NCBI RefSeq assembly: GCF_017355185.1
Contig: NZ_JADILJ010000032.1
Span: 1 to 42,116, forward strand
Length of the DNA stretch: 42,116 bases
Reading direction: 5' to 3'
From: Rathayibacter sp. SD072
GTDB taxonomy: Bacteria > Actinomycetota > Actinomycetes > Actinomycetales > Microbacteriaceae
In this document: positions 23,436-32,182 of the stretch, one piece after another
How positions within the stretch are numbered: position 1 is the first letter of the stretch
How the letters are laid out: each line of letters begins with the position of its first letter
Position numbers and translations under genes: made by a program
Notes under the pieces: generated by a model
The model's database searches: none
What the model saw: only the letters and a program-made list of their open reading frames with translations
What the model was told of the DNA's origin: nothing

Positions 23436-25943
23436 ATGGCATCCGCGCAGCAGCTCGTCTCGGTCGGCGGGCGGCGGCTGAAGCTGACCAACCTCGACAA
23501 GCTCGTGTACCCGGAGGCGGGATTCACCAAGGCCGACGTCCTCGCGTACTACGCGTCCGTCGCCGACGCCCTGCTGCCGCACCTGGCCCGCCGACCCGTC
23601 ACCCGCAAGCGCTGGGTCGACGGAGTGGGCACGGCCGAGCACCCGGGCGAGGTCTTCTTCGAGAAGAACCTGCCCTCCTCCGCCCCCTACTGGCTCAGCC
23701 GCACGCGCCTCGCGCACAGCTCGCGCGACGTCGAGTACCCCCTCGTCGACGACGTCGCCGGGCTCACCTGGCTCGCGCAGCAGGCCGCGCTCGAGCTGCA
23801 CGTGCCGCAGTGGCGGGTGGGATCCGGCGGCGAGCGCCGCCCGCCCGACCGCCTCGTGCTCGACCTCGACCCCGGCGAGGGAGCCGGGCTCGCGGAGTGC
23901 GCCGAAGTCGCGTTCCTCGCCCGCGATCTGCTCGAAGGCATGGGACTCGAGCCCTACCCGGTGACCAGCGGCAGCAAGGGACTGCACCTCTACTGCCCGC
24001 TCGACGCCACCGCCTCGAGCGATCAGATCTCGGCGGTGGCGCACGAGCTCGCGAAGGCACTCGAGGCCGACCACCGCGACCTCGTCGTCTCGGACATGAA
24101 GAAGACCCTGCGCGAGGGCAAGGTCCTCGTCGACTGGAGTCAGAACAACGCGGCGAAGACCACGATCGCCCCGTACTCCCTCCGTGGCCGGCTGCGGCCC
24201 GCCGTCGCCGCACCGCGCACCTGGGAGGAGATCGGGGCGGAGGGGCTGCGCCACCTCGCTCCGGAGGAGGTCGTCGAGCGCCTGCGCGAGAGGGGCGACC
24301 TGCTGCGCCCGCTGCTCGCCGCACGGGAGGCGGGCCTCGAGCCGACTCCGGAGCGCCTCGCCGGGTTCGCGGCGACCGACGCCTCCGCCGACCGCCTCGC
24401 CGCCTACCGCAGCATGCGCGACGCCGCGAAGACGCCCGAGCCCGTCCCCGAACCGGGCACCGGAGCGACGTCGTCGGGCGACTCGTTCGTGATCCAGGAG
24501 CACCACGCGCGGCGCCTGCACTACGACTTCCGACTCGAGCACGACGGGGTGCTCGTGAGCTGGGCCGTGCCGAAGGGGCCGCCGCTCGAGGGCGACCCGA
24601 ATCGGCTGGCGGTGCAGACGGAGGACCATCCGCTCGAGTACGCGACCTTCGAGGGCACGATCCCCGCGGGCGAGTACGGCGGAGGCGAGGTGCGGATCTG
24701 GGACGAGGGCACGTTCGCGCTCGAGAAGTGGCGCGAGGGCGAGGAGGTCATCGCGGTGCTGACCGGGCGGCCCGACGGCGGGCTCGGCGGAGAGCCGCGC
24801 CGGTACGCGCTGCTGCACACGGGGGCGAAGGGCGGGCGCGGGGACGAGAAGAACTGGCTGCTGCACCTGATGCTGCCGGGGGCGCACGGGGGGCACGGGA
24901 CCAAGGGCCGGCCGGCGGCCGGGAAGGCGCGGGCCGCGAAGGCGACGACGGCCGCCCTCGACGAGTCCCCGGTCGAGAGCGAGACACCGGAGCCGCGCCG
25001 CGAGTACCGCCCCATGCTCGCGACCAAGGGCCGCCCGCTCGACATCGGCGACGACTCCGCCGTCGAGATGAAGTGGGACGGCTACCGCGCGATCGTCCGC
25101 GTGCAGAACGGCGCCGTGACCCTGACCAGCCGGAACGGCAACGACCTCACCCCCGCCTTCCCCGACCTGCACGCCCCGCTGGCGGAGGCCGCCGGCGACG
25201 CGGTCCTCGACGGCGAGATCGTCGCCCTGGACGCCCGCGGACGCCCCGACTTCGGCGCCCTGCAGACCCGCGGCGGCCTGACGAAGCCGCGCGAGATCGA
25301 GGCCGCCGCGCGCTCGACCCCCGTGCACCTGATGGTGTTTGACCTGCTCGAGGGCGCCGGCGAGGACCTCACCGCCTCCCCCTACTCCGCTCGCCGCGAG
25401 GCCCTGGTCGAGCTCGTCGCCGAGAACGAGCGCGTGCACGTGCCCGACGTCTTCGACGGCGACCTCGACGAGGCGATGGCCACCAGCCTCGCGCTCGGCC
25501 TCGAGGGCGTCGTCGCGAAGCGCCGCGACTCCCGCTACCGGGTCGGCGCGCGCTCGGGCGACTGGATCAAGCTGACCCACCACCGCGTGCAGGAGGTCGT
25601 GATCGTCGGCTGGCGCCCGGGCGAGGGCGGCCTCCAGGGCTCGGTCGGCTCGCTCCTCACCGCGATCCCCGCCGAGGACGGCCGCCTCGCCTACTCCGGC
25701 CGCGTCGGCACCGGCTTCAGCGACCGCGAGCGCCGCGGCCTCGTCGCCCGTCTCGGCGAGCACGAGACGGACGAGCCCGCCGTCTCGGTCCCGCCGCTCG
25801 ACGCCCGCGGCGTGCACTGGGTCGAGCCCGTGCTGGTCGGCGAGGTCCGCTACCGCGAGCGCACCTCCTCCGGCACCCTGCGCCAGCCGGTCTGGCGCGG
25901 CTGGCGCGCCGACAAGTCCGCGAGCGAGGTCCGCGCGGAGTGA
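23436..25943 (+). CDS. ligD: Multifunctional NHEJ DNA ligase LigD (POL-PE-LIG)
   Basis: The polymerase/end-processing/ligase enzyme of bacterial non-homologous end joining. The 835-residue product has three domains in the mycobacterial order. An AEP-type polymerase spans residues about 5-290, with KLTNLDKLVYPEAGFTKADV and metal ligands Asp143/Asp145 in LVLDLDPGEG. A 3'-phosphoesterase spans about 350-480, with His356 in QEHHARRLHYDFRLEHDG and the HPLEYATFEGTIPAGEYGGG segment. An ATP-dependent ligase spans about 525-835, with the adenylated Lys546 in EMKWDGYR. The start is ATG 23436. No ku gene is in the window, so its partner must be elsewhere. Two related inverted-repeat elements lie on either side of the gene, which could mark transfer or co-mobilisation. 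Confidence 0.96.
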   Translation: MASAQQLVSVGGRRLKLTNLDKLVYPEAGFTKADVLAYYASVADALLPHLARRPVTRKRWVDGVGTAEHPGEVFFEKNLPSSAPYWLSRTRLAHSSRDVEYPLVDDVAGLTWLAQQAALELHVPQWRVGSGGERRPPDRLVLDLDPGEGAGLAECAEVAFLARDLLEGMGLEPYPVTSGSKGLHLYCPLDATASSDQISAVAHELAKALEADHRDLVVSDMKKTLREGKVLVDWSQNNAAKTTIAPYSLRGRLRPAVAAPRTWEEIGAEGLRHLAPEEVVERLRERGDLLRPLLAAREAGLEPTPERLAGFAATDASADRLAAYRSMRDAAKTPEPVPEPGTGATSSGDSFVIQEHHARRLHYDFRLEHDGVLVSWAVPKGPPLEGDPNRLAVQTEDHPLEYATFEGTIPAGEYGGGEVRIWDEGTFALEKWREGEEVIAVLTGRPDGGLGGEPRRYALLHTGAKGGRGDEKNWLLHLMLPGAHGGHGTKGRPAAGKARAAKATTAALDESPVESETPEPRREYRPMLATKGRPLDIGDDSAVEMKWDGYRAIVRVQNGAVTLTSRNGNDLTPAFPDLHAPLAEAAGDAVLDGEIVALDARGRPDFGALQTRGGLTKPREIEAAARSTPVHLMVFDLLEGAGEDLTASPYSARREALVELVAENERVHVPDVFDGDLDEAMATSLALGLEGVVAKRRDSRYRVGARSGDWIKLTHHRVQEVVIVGWRPGEGGLQGSVGSLLTAIPAEDGRLAYSGRVGTGFSDRERRGLVARLGEHETDEPAVSVPPLDARGVHWVEPVLVGEVRYRERTSSGTLRQPVWRGWRADKSASEVRAE

Positions 25944-25970
25944 CGCGCCCCCGTCTCAGCGGCCCCTCCG

Positions 25971-26030
25971 CCGAGTTGCCCGGAACGGTCCCCGACACGC
26001 CGCATCCGACGACCCTTCCGGGCAACTCGG
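25971..26030. repeat. Inverted-repeat element B, downstream of ligD
   Basis: Arms CCGAGTTGCCCGGAA (25971-25985) and TTCCGGGCAACTCGG (26016-26030) are perfect reverse complements with a 30-bp spacer. Inner sequences AACGGTCC and CGACGACCC match element A while the stem differs with paired changes. It lies between the convergent ligD and permease genes and may also act as terminator. Confidence 0.75.
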
Positions 26031-26037
26031 TCGCGGC

Positions 26038-27531
26038 TCACTCCTCCCGAGCGTGCTCCGGCAGCGTCCCCAGCCGGTGGCGCCCGCGCAGCAGGTACCA
26101 ACCCAGTCCGACCACGACGACCACCGCGACCGCGATCAGCGCGATGTACTGCAGCGCCCCCGCGTCGCCGTAGACCTCGACGCGCGGCCAGGCCAGGTTG
26201 ACCGTCATCGCCGCACCCCACAGCACCGCGACGACGTTCACCGGCAGCCCCAGCCGCCCGAGCGAGAACGAGCCCGTGACGCGCGGCCACTCCCCGCGGA
26301 GGCGCCGCACGAGCAGCGGCACCGTGACCAGCAGGTACGCCAGGTAGATCAGCACCACCGCCACGCTCGTCACAGCCGTGAAGATCTCGGGGGTGCCGAT
26401 GTTCACCGCCAGGATCAGCACCGCGAGCACGCCGATCACGATCGCGGGCGCGAGAGGGGTGCGTCGCCGCGGATCGATGCGGGCGAGCACCGCGCTGCCC
26501 GGCAGGGCGTTGTCGCGCGCCATCGCGAAGACGAGTCGGATGCCCGCCGTGTGCACCGCGAGCGCGCAGACCGTGATCGCGACCACGATGCAGAGCAGGA
26601 AGGCGGTGCCGAGCGGCCCGCCGAGCGCCTGCAGCACGATCAGCTGCAGTCCACCCGAGGCCTCGCCGAGCGCCGGGTCGGCGAGGTCGGGCGCCGCGAG
26701 GATCCCGAGCAGCAGGATCAGACCGCCCAGCACGAACGACGCGATCACGGCGCGGAGGATCGCGGCCGGGCCGGTCCTGCGCGGATCGACCGTCTCCTCC
26801 GCGAGGGAGCCGGCGGTGTCGAAGCCGTAAATCACGTAGGCGGAGGCGATGGCCGCGATCAGGAAGGCGCCCGCGTAGCCGCCCGCGTCCCCGTAGCCCG
26901 TCGTGTCGAGCAGCACGGTCGGCGGATTCACGACGCTCGCCGCGAGGACGATCACCAGCAGCACGGCCGCGATCAGCTCGATCAGCACTCCGGTGCTGTT
27001 GATCCGCGCCATCAGCTTCACGCCGACCGCGTTCACGACGGTCGTGAAGAGGATGAGGATCGCGCCCCAGATCACCGCGCTGACGCCGAAGCTCGCGCCC
27101 GTGCCGTCGCCGACGAGCTGGAAGCCGCTCCAGATGCGCGGCAGCGTCGCCTGGTACGCGAGCACCACGGCCGCGAGCGTGACGACCGAGGCCGTGGCCA
27201 TCATCCAGCCCGCGAGCCAGCCGACCGTCGGGCCCGCGATCCGCTTGCTCCAGTTGTAGACGGAGCCGGCGACCGGGTAGCGGCCGGCCAGCTCGGCGAA
27301 GCAGAGCGCCACGGTCAGCTGACCCGCGAACACGATCGGCCACGACCACCAGTAGGCGGGGCCGCCGAGTCCGAAGCCGAAGTAGAAGAGCTGGAACGTG
27401 CCGGTCAGGATCGAGATGTAGCTGACTCCCGCCGCGAAGCTGCCGAAGCGGCCGATTCCGCGCCGCAGCGACGGCCGGTAGCCGAACTCGGCCATGCCGT
27501 CGTCGGTGGGGCGCTGGCCGGTCGCGGTCAT
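26038..27531 (-). CDS. APC-superfamily amino acid/polyamine permease
   Basis: A 497-residue membrane transporter with about twelve hydrophobic segments. The start ATG at 27531 has GGAGGAG 7 nt upstream on the minus strand; the frame extends to 27651 but the extra residues are Arg-rich and unlikely. Family marks are GFGLGGPAYWWSWPIVFAGQ, CFAELAGRYPVAGSVYNWSK (the helix 2-3 region of amino acid/choline-type permeases), IYGFDTAGSLAEETVDPRR and RLVFAMARDNALPGS. The residues YPVAGSVYNW and EETVDPRR are typical of the GABA/choline-like branch. Substrate is uncertain: an amino acid, polyamine or choline-like compound. Confidence 0.92.
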   Translation of the reverse strand: MTATGQRPTDDGMAEFGYRPSLRRGIGRFGSFAAGVSYISILTGTFQLFYFGFGLGGPAYWWSWPIVFAGQLTVALCFAELAGRYPVAGSVYNWSKRIAGPTVGWLAGWMMATASVVTLAAVVLAYQATLPRIWSGFQLVGDGTGASFGVSAVIWGAILILFTTVVNAVGVKLMARINSTGVLIELIAAVLLVIVLAASVVNPPTVLLDTTGYGDAGGYAGAFLIAAIASAYVIYGFDTAGSLAEETVDPRRTGPAAILRAVIASFVLGGLILLLGILAAPDLADPALGEASGGLQLIVLQALGGPLGTAFLLCIVVAITVCALAVHTAGIRLVFAMARDNALPGSAVLARIDPRRRTPLAPAIVIGVLAVLILAVNIGTPEIFTAVTSVAVVLIYLAYLLVTVPLLVRRLRGEWPRVTGSFSLGRLGLPVNVVAVLWGAAMTVNLAWPRVEVYGDAGALQYIALIAVAVVVVVGLGWYLLRGRHRLGTLPEHAREE

Positions 27532-27771
27532 GGCGGTCTCCTCCTGCGCGGGCGCCGAGCGGCGGCACCTGAGTCTGGCGCGTCGGCGGCCACGGCGGGC
27601 TCCCCCGTTCAGGCCGATCGCGATTGGACACGTTCTGCGGCTCTGACGCACTCAGAGCAGCGGGAAGTGGCGAACGGCGGGCGACGGCACCGCGCTCGAC
27701 GCCCGTCGGGCCCGAGGACCCGCATCGATACCCTCCCCTGCTACCGTGCCGCCGGGGAGAGGGGTCAGCGG
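27532..27771. other. Intergenic region between divergent permease and lipoprotein genes
   Basis: A -10-like TACCGT lies at 27742-27747, about 24 nt before the lipoprotein start. No other signal stands out. Confidence 0.35.
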
Positions 27772-28212
27772 ATGAGGTCTCGAACGTTCCAGGCAGTCGG
27801 CGCGGTGCTGCTGATCGGCAGTGCGATGAGCGGATGCGCGACCGCGAGCGACGGAGGCTCCGGCAGGATCGCTCCGCCCGCCCAGCTGGCGTGCAGCACG
27901 CATTACAACCCTGTCAGCGGAGCCGAGAACGATCAGGAGGCCGTCGCCCTACCCGTCGACCTCGGAGCCTCGGCGACCGCCGCCCACCCCGAGATCACCC
28001 TCGCCGTCTCCTACCCGAGCGACGACTACGAGGGCACGTCCGTCTCGATCGCGGCGTCCGACGCGGAGGGTCGTGAGCTGATGCGGATCCTCTACCAGCT
28101 CGACCCGACGACCGACGCGTTCCGGACCGAGTACGCGGGCGGCCACGGCTTCACCGGTCTCCACTACGTGTACAGCGCGGGCGCCGAGCTGCAGTTCTGG
28201 TGCGGCGCGTAG
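27772..28212 (+). CDS. Putative lipoprotein, function unknown
   Basis: A 146-residue secreted lipoprotein. ATG 27772 starts a basic head (MRSRT), a hydrophobic stretch and the lipobox AMSGC, then a Gly/Ser-rich linker. The mature part contains two further Cys residues (LACSTHY and the C-terminal QFWCGA), which may form a disulfide. The middle, including HPEITLAVSYPSDDYEGTSV, is mostly predicted beta-strand. I do not recognise a family. It precedes the iron-uptake operon by 82 nt in the same direction, but the iron box and leaderless promoter at 28277 make it a separate unit. Confidence 0.7.
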   Translation: MRSRTFQAVGAVLLIGSAMSGCATASDGGSGRIAPPAQLACSTHYNPVSGAENDQEAVALPVDLGASATAAHPEITLAVSYPSDDYEGTSVSIAASDAEGRELMRILYQLDPTTDAFRTEYAGGHGFTGLHYVYSAGAELQFWCGA

Positions 28213-28276
28213 CCCCGTCGGGACACCGCGAGGCACTCGGGCACGCCGCGCCACACCCTGAGAGCCGCTCTCACAC

Positions 28277-28295
28277 TTAGGGTAGCCTACCCTCA
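28277..28295 (+). promoter_or_regulatory. DtxR/IdeR-type iron box overlapping a leaderless promoter
   Basis: TTAGGGTAGCCTACCCTCA closely matches the 19-bp palindromic iron box TTAGGTTAGSCTAACCTAA. The -10 TAGCCT (28283-28288) is at its centre and the ATG start is at 28295, six bases after the -10. Binding of iron-loaded regulator would block the promoter completely. A further small palindrome, TGAGAGCCGCTCTCA, lies immediately upstream (28259-28273). Confidence 0.85.
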
Positions 28296-29326
28296 TGCAC
28301 CCCTCACCGAGACTCCGCTCCGCCCTGCCCCTCGCCGGCCTCGCCGTCGCCGCGCTCGCCCTCTCGGCGTGCTCCTCCGGCGCCTCCGAAGCCGCTCCCG
28401 CGACCGCCGAGACGATCGTCGTCGAGGACGCGAAGCCCACCCTCGTCCTCGTCGACGAGAACGGCGAGCAGTCGTACCAGGAGGACCGCGAGACCGCTCG
28501 CGCGTCGGTCGAGGTGCCCGCCTCCCCCGAGGCCGTCGTCACCTTCGACATCGCCACGCTCGACACGCTGCACGCGATCGGCGCGGGAGACGCGGTCGTC
28601 GCGATCCCCGACGTCACGCTCCCCGACTACCTCTCGGAGTACGCCGACCTGCCCAAGGTGGGCACCCTCTTCGAGCCCGACTTCGAGGCCGTCGCCGAGC
28701 TCGAGCCCGACCTCATCGTCACGGCGGCGCGCAGCACCGGCCAGTACGACGAGCTGTCCGAGATCGCGACCACGATCGACCTGACCGGCAGCTACGCCGG
28801 CACGTTCGACCCGGCGGCAGCCCTCGAGCGCGCCACGCAGCTCGGCGAGATCTTCGAGCGCGAGGACGAGGTCGCCGAGCAGGCCGCCGCGACCGAGGAG
28901 CTCGTCGAGTCCATCACCGCCGACGCCTCCGGCACCGCCCTCGTCCTCTCGGTCTCGGGCGGCGAGTACGGCGCCTTCGGCGAGGGCTCGCGCTTCGGCT
29001 ACTTCTTCGACGGCCTCGGCTTCACCCCCGCGGTGGCCGCGGCCGAGCTGCCCGGAGCAGAGGGCTCCCCGCACGGCGACACCGTCACGAACGAGTTCAT
29101 CCTCAGCGCCGCTCCCGAGTGGATCTTCGCGTTCGACCGCGGTGCCGCGACCGGTGAGGGCAGCACCGCCGAGCAGACCCTCGACAACGCGCTCGTCGCC
29201 CAGACGCCCGCCGCGCAGGACGACCACGTCGTGCTGCTGCCCGCGAGCGAGCTCTACATCGTCATCAACGGCCTGACCGCCGTGCAGAACGTGCTCGAGA
29301 CCGTGCACGACGCGATGCAGAGCTGA
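28295..29326 (+). CDS. Iron-siderophore ABC transporter, substrate-binding lipoprotein
   Basis: First gene of a four-gene uptake operon. The 343-residue product has a signal peptide with lipobox ALSAC (Cys26), then a FecB/FhuD-type periplasmic-binding fold: VVTFDIATLDTLHAIGAGDA (N-lobe), KVGTLFEPDFEAVAELEPDL (the family's hallmark), VTAARSTGQY, and the C-lobe EFILSAAPEWIFAFDRGA. It would bind a ferric siderophore at the cell surface and hand it to the two permeases that follow. The start ATG 28295 sits inside the iron box, so expression should rise on iron starvation. The siderophore is not identified. Confidence 0.95.
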   Translation: MHPSPRLRSALPLAGLAVAALALSACSSGASEAAPATAETIVVEDAKPTLVLVDENGEQSYQEDRETARASVEVPASPEAVVTFDIATLDTLHAIGAGDAVVAIPDVTLPDYLSEYADLPKVGTLFEPDFEAVAELEPDLIVTAARSTGQYDELSEIATTIDLTGSYAGTFDPAAALERATQLGEIFEREDEVAEQAAATEELVESITADASGTALVLSVSGGEYGAFGEGSRFGYFFDGLGFTPAVAAAELPGAEGSPHGDTVTNEFILSAAPEWIFAFDRGAATGEGSTAEQTLDNALVAQTPAAQDDHVVLLPASELYIVINGLTAVQNVLETVHDAMQS

Positions 29327-29344
29327 CCGGAGCCGCTCCCGAGC

Positions 29345-30310
29345 GTGACCCGCCCCTCCCCCCGCGCGCTGATCGTCGCGGGGACGGTCCTCGTGGCCGT
29401 CCTCGCGGCGATCTCGCTGTTCCTCGGCGTCGCCGAGCTCGACCTGTTCGTGCTCGTCGAGAGCCGCCTCCCCCGCACCCTCGCCCTCGTGCTCGCCGGG
29501 TCGGCCTTCGCCGTCACCGGCCTGATCATGCAGCTGCTCACCCGCAACCGCCTCGTCGAGCCGGGCACGACCGGAGCGACGGACGCCGCGACCCTCGCCC
29601 TGCTCGCGGTCCTCCTCCTCGGCCCCGAGCTGCCCGTCGGAGCGAAGGCCGCGCTGGCCGCGCTCGGCGCCCTCGCGGGCGTGCTCGGCTTCCTCGCGCT
29701 CGCGCGCCGCATCCCGTCCCGCTCGAGCGTGCTCGTGCCGGTCGTCGGCATCCTCTACGGCGGAGTGATCGGCGCCGTCGCCGCGTTCGTCGCCTACCGC
29801 ACCGACACCCTCCAGGAGCTGCTCAACTGGGGCATCGGCGACTTCTCGGGCATCCTCCGCGGCCGCTACGAGATGCTCTGGGTCGCCGCGGCCGCCGCCG
29901 CCGTCGCCTGGATCGCGGCAGACCGCTTCACCGTCGCCGCCCTCGGCGAGGACACCGCGCGCGGTCTCGGCCTCGACACCCGGGCGGTCATGCTCACCGG
30001 CGTCGTCATCATCGCCGCGGTCACCGGAGTGATGATCGTGGTCACCGGCGCGCTCCCGTTCCTGGGTCTCATCGTCCCCAACCTCGTCAGCCGGATGGTC
30101 GGCGACAGCATGCGCCGCTCCGTCCCGCTCGTCGCCCTGCTCGGGGCCGCGCTGGTCCTGCTCTGCGACCTCGTCGGCCGCACGGTCCGCTTCCCCTTCG
30201 AGCTGCCGATCTCGCTCGTGATGGGCGTCGTCGGCGGAGTCGTCTTCCTCCGCCTGCTCATCGGCCCGGCCGACACCGCGCGCCGCCGCCGACGGAGCGT
30301 CGCCCCGTGA
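29345..30310 (+). CDS. Iron-siderophore ABC transporter permease (FecCD family), first subunit
   Basis: A 321-residue permease with about nine membrane helices. Characteristic residues include RLPRTLALVLAGSAFAVTGL and LLTRNRLVEPGTTGATDAA near the N-terminus (family SRLPR and N-LAxPxxLG-like region), GILYGGVIGAVAAFVAY, and ALPFLGLIVPNLVSRMVGD, the conserved coupling motif. The start is GTG 29345, 18 nt after the binding-protein stop, with CGGAGCC upstream. It pairs with the next permease to form the heterodimeric channel. Confidence 0.94.
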   Translation: MTRPSPRALIVAGTVLVAVLAAISLFLGVAELDLFVLVESRLPRTLALVLAGSAFAVTGLIMQLLTRNRLVEPGTTGATDAATLALLAVLLLGPELPVGAKAALAALGALAGVLGFLALARRIPSRSSVLVPVVGILYGGVIGAVAAFVAYRTDTLQELLNWGIGDFSGILRGRYEMLWVAAAAAAVAWIAADRFTVAALGEDTARGLGLDTRAVMLTGVVIIAAVTGVMIVVTGALPFLGLIVPNLVSRMVGDSMRRSVPLVALLGAALVLLCDLVGRTVRFPFELPISLVMGVVGGVVFLRLLIGPADTARRRRRSVAP

Positions 30311-31263
30311 CCGCGCTGCGCTCCCCCTCCGTCCGCCTGGCGCTACTGACGGGCGCCGCCGCCGTCTCGATCGCGCTCTACCTGCTCACCGATCTGCCCG
30401 GGAAGTGGGAGTACGCCCTGGGCCTCCGCGGGCGCACCGTGCTGGGCATGGTCATCGCCGCCGCGGCGATCGGAGTCGCGACCGTCCTGTTCCAGACCGT
30501 CACGGCCAACCGCATCCTCACCCCCGGCATCATGGGCTTCGACGCCGTCTTCCTGATGATCCAGGTGGTGAGCGCGTTCGCGATCGGCCCCACGATCCTG
30601 GTCGCCGCGCCGCCGCTCGCCTCGTGGCTGGTGGAGCTCCTGCTGATGGCCGGCGTCGTCGTCGCCCTCTACTCCTGGCTGTTCGTCCGCCGCAGACTCG
30701 ACCTTCACGTGATCGTGCTCGCGGGGCTCGTGCTCGGCGTGCTGCTGCGGTCGGTGACGTCGTTCCTGCAGCGGCTCCTCGATCCGGACACCTTCGCGAT
30801 CGTGCAGAACCTGACCTTCGCGAGCTTCACCTCGGTCGACCGCGAGCTGCTGCTGCCGACCGGCCTCGTGGTCGTCGCGGCCATCGCGTCGCTGTGGCCG
30901 ATCCGCCGCTCCCTCGACGTGCTCGCCCTCGGCGAGGCGACCGCGGTGTCGCTCGGAGTCGAGCACCGCAGGGTCGTGCTGCACACGATCGTCGCGATCG
31001 CCCTCATGGTCGCCGCGTCGACCGCTCTCGTCGGGCCCGTCGCCTTCTTCGGGCTCATCGTCGCGAACGTCGCCTACGGAGCGGTCGGCCACCGGCACGC
31101 ACGCAGCATCCCGGCGGCGGTGGCGATCGGAGTCGTCGCGCTGGTCGGCGGGCAGCTCGTGCTCGACCGGGTGCTCGGCTTCGGCACCGAGCTGCCCGTC
31201 GTCGTCGAGTTCGTCGGCGGCGTCCTCTTCATCCTGCTCGTGCTCACCGGAAGGGCTCGCTGA
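30307..31263 (+). CDS. Iron-siderophore ABC transporter permease (FecCD family), second subunit
   Basis: A 318-residue permease with about nine membrane helices. GTG 30307 overlaps the stop of the first permease (GTGA). Motifs include GLRGRTVLGMVIAAAAIGVA, TVTANRILTPGIMGFDAVFL and GPVAFFGLIVANVAYGAVGH, the last being the cytoplasmic loop that docks on the ATPase. It shares the FecCD fold with its partner but little sequence identity, as usual for these pairs. Confidence 0.94.
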   Translation: MTALRSPSVRLALLTGAAAVSIALYLLTDLPGKWEYALGLRGRTVLGMVIAAAAIGVATVLFQTVTANRILTPGIMGFDAVFLMIQVVSAFAIGPTILVAAPPLASWLVELLLMAGVVVALYSWLFVRRRLDLHVIVLAGLVLGVLLRSVTSFLQRLLDPDTFAIVQNLTFASFTSVDRELLLPTGLVVVAAIASLWPIRRSLDVLALGEATAVSLGVEHRRVVLHTIVAIALMVAASTALVGPVAFFGLIVANVAYGAVGHRHARSIPAAVAIGVVALVGGQLVLDRVLGFGTELPVVVEFVGGVLFILLVLTGRAR

Positions 31264-31264
31264 C

Positions 31265-32017
31265 ATGATCCGCACCACCTCGGTCACCACCCGCCACGGC
31301 CGCACCCTCGCGGTCGACGGCGTCTCGCTCGAGCTCGGCACCGGCCTCACCGCGATCATCGGGCCCAACGGCTCCGGCAAGTCGACGCTGCTGTCGACCA
31401 TCGGGCGCCTCCTGAAGGCCGAGAGCGGAGCCGTCTCCGTCGACGACCTGGACGTCGCGACCACCCGCTCCCGCGACATCGCGAAGCGCCTGGCGATCCT
31501 CCGCCAGGACAACCACTTCGCGATCCGCCTCAGCGTCGACGACCTCGTCGCCTACGGCCGCTTCCCGCACGGAGGAACGGGCCGCACCCCCGAGGACCGC
31601 GCCCTCGTCGACGCCGCGATCGACGCCCTCGATCTGGGCGCCGTCCGCGAGCGCTACCTCGACGAGCTCTCGGGAGGCCAGCGCCAGCGCGCCTTCGTGG
31701 CGATGGCCCTCGCGCAGGACACCGACCACCTCCTCCTCGACGAGCCGCTCAACAACCTCGACCCGCGCCACGGCGTCGTGCTGATGAAGCTCCTCCGCCG
31801 CCTCGCCGACGAGAGGCGGATGACCGTGGTCGTGGTCCTGCACGACATCAACGTCGCCGCGCAGTTCGCCGACGACATCGTCGCGATCCGCGACGGCCGG
31901 GTGGTGCACCACGGCCCGGTGGCGGAGGTGCTGACGGCGCCGCATCTCGAGGCGCTCTACGACACCCCGGTCGCCGTCGAGCCGATCGCCGGCCGGCACG
32001 TGGTGCTCTGGCTCTGA
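31265..32017 (+). CDS. Iron-siderophore ABC transporter ATP-binding protein
   Basis: A 250-residue ATPase. Walker A is GPNGSGKST, the Q-loop is LRQDNHFAI, the signature is LSGGQRQRAF, Walker B is LLLDEPL with NNLD as D-loop, and the H-loop is VVLHDINVAAQF. The start ATG 31265 lies one base after the second permease stop. The C-terminal VEPIAGRHVVLWL is typical of the FepC-type end of this family. It completes a four-gene uptake operon controlled by the iron box at 28277. Confidence 0.95.
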   Translation: MIRTTSVTTRHGRTLAVDGVSLELGTGLTAIIGPNGSGKSTLLSTIGRLLKAESGAVSVDDLDVATTRSRDIAKRLAILRQDNHFAIRLSVDDLVAYGRFPHGGTGRTPEDRALVDAAIDALDLGAVRERYLDELSGGQRQRAFVAMALAQDTDHLLLDEPLNNLDPRHGVVLMKLLRRLADERRMTVVVVLHDINVAAQFADDIVAIRDGRVVHHGPVAEVLTAPHLEALYDTPVAVEPIAGRHVVLWL

Positions 32018-32029
32018 GCCCTCGCCGCG

Positions 32030-32056
32030 AGTGACCCTGCGTCGCCGTTGGTCACT
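32030..32056. terminator. Hairpin after the ABC ATPase gene
   Basis: AGTGACC / GGTCACT stem with a 13-nt loop, 12 nt after the stop at 32017. Confidence 0.45.
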
Positions 32057-32116
32057 TCTCGCTGCTCCGCGTCCGCGAGAGCAGTGGATCCTGCCCAACG
32101 GCGGCACCGGGACGAC

Positions 32117-32166
32117 GGACGGGGCGCCCCTCGCCCCGCACGCAGCGGAGGAGGGACGCCCCGTCC
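32117..32166. terminator. Hairpin between convergent ATPase and oxygenase genes
   Basis: GGACGGGGCG / CGCCCCGTCC stem, 10 bp perfect with a 30-nt loop. It would serve mainly as terminator for the oxygenase gene, which ends at 32183. Confidence 0.5.
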
Positions 32167-32182
32167 CGGAAAGCGCCGAGCG

